From [Phialemoniopsis] sp. UDSM-2020 (lineage: Eukaryota; Ascomycota; Sordariomycetes; Thyridiales; Thyridiaceae), in assembly GCA_018873225.1 (NCBI GenBank), contig JAEILZ010000006.1:248001-312000 (forward strand): DNA of 64,000 bases, written 5' to 3'. Within the stretch, counting starts at the first letter, position 1. Every line of letters starts with the position of its first letter. A program made the position numbers and the translations under genes. Positions 62,258-64,000 of the stretch are shown one piece after another. The notes under the pieces were generated by a model that was not told where the DNA came from, made no database searches, and saw only the letters and a list, made by a program, of their open reading frames with translations.

Positions 62258-63310
62258 ATGACTGATTTCACTGAGATTATTCCATCGCTATGGCCTCACT
62301 TAAAGGGGCAAGATTTAGATGCTAGTGTGTACGAGCCACTCGTGCACTTTTGCAACCAGCATTGCGACTTAAGCAATGATCCGGCCTTTGCGACTAAGTT
62401 CTTGATGGTCCTGCGGACTTTATCTTCCATTCAAGGGCAAAGTTTGACGAGGAACGGAGCAGAAATACTTGCTAAAGCTGCACTCAAGCAGATGCCGGTC
62501 GCTCAAGAGGCCCTTGTTCGCATGATGGAGCTCAGCGTCGAGATTCAACTTCACCTTCCTGTCGACCCTGCAGTGCCCCGATATCGCGCCTCGCAAAGCG
62601 GCAATCGTCACACCCTATCTTGGGACCGTGAAGTTCAACTTTCCACTTCTGTCGAGGCGTTCTTCGAACATCGGGCATCGCACAACCAGATAACATCAGA
62701 GCCGAAGAACATCGACCGCAACATGACAGTTGCATCCCTCAATTCAACAAAGAAAGTGGTCATCCGCTGGACTCACAATATCTCTGAACACCTGGAATTC
62801 AATTGGCGATCGAGGGTGTTATTAGTCTATGAACACAAGATATTTGTGAAACACAGCTTGGATCTGGGTAGTCATGCCATCCTTCCCAGAGCTGTCCTGG
62901 AAGAACTACTCGACACATTCAATATACTCTTCCCACTAAACGATAAGCGAACCAAATCTTTCCTTCAAAAGCAGCACAAGTCTTTCTACGGGATAGGAAA
63001 CTGTGGGCGAGCACGGGAATACGGATTGGACAGATACAAGTATTGGCAACCCCAATTGGCAACTCTGATTGAGATTTCAAAGGAGGAGCCGCAAGGGATT
63101 CGGCAACTTTACCTCGATAAAGACGGCCGCAATGTTCTGCATTTTGCCAACTTCTGGGTTGCGTGTATTGCGATGGTCCTGGCCGTGATCAGCATCATTT
63201 CTGGCACGATACAAGCCGTGTTCTCCGTGCAGCAGTATAAACTGGCTCTGGCACAAGCTTGTCTTACATCGGCAAACGATCTCCCTCAGTATTGCAAACA
63301 GGGCAAGTAG
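62258..63310 (+). CDS. Fungal orphan with C-terminal TM segment
   Basis: Single exon, 350 residues from ATG 62258. Soluble N-terminal part (FTEIIPSLWPHLKGQDLDAS...); residues about 290-310 give WQPQLATLIEISKEEPQGIR. One or two hydrophobic segments follow near the C-terminus (FWVACIAMVLAVISIISGTI), then AVFSVQQYKLALAQAC. The C-terminal pattern 'FW-A...-ISIISG-IQA-FSVQQYKLAL..AC' is common in uncharacterised filamentous-fungus proteins found near HET or STAND genes (recall, not searched). No enzyme motif. Divergent from the DUF6590 gene. Confidence 0.72.
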   Translation: MTDFTEIIPSLWPHLKGQDLDASVYEPLVHFCNQHCDLSNDPAFATKFLMVLRTLSSIQGQSLTRNGAEILAKAALKQMPVAQEALVRMMELSVEIQLHLPVDPAVPRYRASQSGNRHTLSWDREVQLSTSVEAFFEHRASHNQITSEPKNIDRNMTVASLNSTKKVVIRWTHNISEHLEFNWRSRVLLVYEHKIFVKHSLDLGSHAILPRAVLEELLDTFNILFPLNDKRTKSFLQKQHKSFYGIGNCGRAREYGLDRYKYWQPQLATLIEISKEEPQGIRQLYLDKDGRNVLHFANFWVACIAMVLAVISIISGTIQAVFSVQQYKLALAQACLTSANDLPQYCKQGK

Positions 63311-63692
63311 ATATAGAGAGGGGCGTCGTTGAACTACCTCTATTGTCAGACATGGAATGGTCTCGAGCAACGAAGAGTGAGCTCAACTTCGAAAATTTAT
63401 GTGATTCACGGCTGCGCTTACCTGTCACAGCCCAGAGAGATTCGCTAATCCTCAGACGGCATCTCTACTCTTAGTCTGTGAGTTTGATCTACAACACATG
63501 TAGTAGAGAGGTAGAAAGTATCGTTATATTCGTGCCTGAAAGGCGGCCCTTGCTTAGAGGTCACGGTATAGCTGAGTATTGTCGCCTTCCTATCCTTCCC
63601 ACCCTCGAGGGGTAGTAATTAGTCGGCGAGTTGACCAACTTTTGCTTGCTAGCACGGCTGCACGCGGACGGGTGGTTTTCTTTCGGACTGAA
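63311..63692. other. Intergenic between convergent genes
   Basis: 3' flanks of the TM orphan and the edge gene; nothing coding seen. Confidence 0.45.
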
Positions 63693-64000
63693 TTACATGA
63701 GTACCCGTGAATTGCAGTCAATCCTAGTCAATATTTCCACAAACTGTGACACATAAGTGTGGCACTGCTCTTCCACCCCGTCCACGAAGCTGGTCCGGTC
63801 TCCGCGGTCAAGCAGCGTCGCGGCTATTTCGCGGATTTTTACGATCTGAGATATCATATGTCAGCGAGTCTACTCCGAGCGACTTATGATTTGCGTATGA
63901 GTGATGTCTTACCATCGATTGCCCATTTGACTCGAGCGTGTCAGGCGAGCAGCCCTCGAGCACGTTCAGCAGCTCTCCCGCCAAGCTTTCTCGGAACTGC
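63693..64000 (-). CDS. 3' end of an unidentified gene running off the right edge
   Basis: Two exon pieces, 63913-64000 and 63693-63845, split by a 67-bp intron (GTAAGA donor, CTCAG acceptor). The visible C-terminus reads QFRESLAGELLNVLEGCSPD, then after the join IVKIREIAATLLDRGDRTSF ... VSQFVEILTRIDCNSRVLM and TAA at 63693-63695. It looks helical and soluble. Too little is visible to assign a family; similar helical tails occur in fungal STAND-type proteins. Confidence 0.55.

Overview
The window is from a filamentous ascomycete (Pezizomycotina; the gene content fits Sordariomycetes, but I cannot name the genus). The evidence is short spliceosomal introns (about 50-260 bp, mostly GTAAGT/GTGAGT donors, CTAAC/CTGAC branch sites and CAG/TAG acceptors), two fungal Zn2Cys6 regulators, a HET-domain protein, small secreted proteins, a DUF6590 protein and fungal core mitochondrial and nucleolar genes. 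No rRNA, tRNA, CRISPR array or intact transposon was found. Exon borders below were read by eye from splice consensus and reading-frame continuity, so they are models.

Layout. 1-20 kb is mostly a GC-rich block of intact, conserved-looking genes: the edge-truncated start of a SERAC1/NB-ARC-like protein, a regulator with both C2H2 and Zn2Cys6 DNA-binding domains (763 aa), a divergent NmrA/isoflavone-reductase-like enzyme, a two-TM protein, an RRM nucleolar protein (NOL8/Nop8 type), a serine-rich orphan, a small secreted protein, holocytochrome c synthase (heme lyase) and a mitochondrial ABC1/UbiB-family kinase-like protein (Cqd1/ADCK2 type).

20-37.5 kb is an accessory region: two related C2H2 genes with disturbed 5' structure, a DsbA/2-hydroxychromene-2-carboxylate isomerase pseudogene, a SAM methyltransferase, a secreted Ser/Thr-rich protein with a lectin-like C-terminus, a small cysteine-rich secreted protein, a HET-domain protein, orphan genes and an F-box protein.

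37.5-53.3 kb looks like a catabolic gene cluster: an ABC-transporter remnant, SDR, MFS transporter, FMN-reductase-like protein (tail apparently frameshifted), glyoxalase I, a second related SDR, FAD monooxygenase, alpha/beta-hydrolase, a bicupin of the quercetin 2,3-dioxygenase type and a Zn2Cys6 regulator. The bicupin and the divergent alpha/beta-hydrolase suggest oxidative opening of a flavonol-like ring followed by ester hydrolysis. The monooxygenase and reductases would process the aromatic pieces, the MFS protein would move substrate, and the regulator would control the set. This pathway is an inference from gene families.

53.8-64 kb holds a single-TM surface protein, a third SDR with degenerate motifs, a large DUF6590 protein with a serine-protease-like motif, a TM orphan and the 3' end of a gene running off the right edge.
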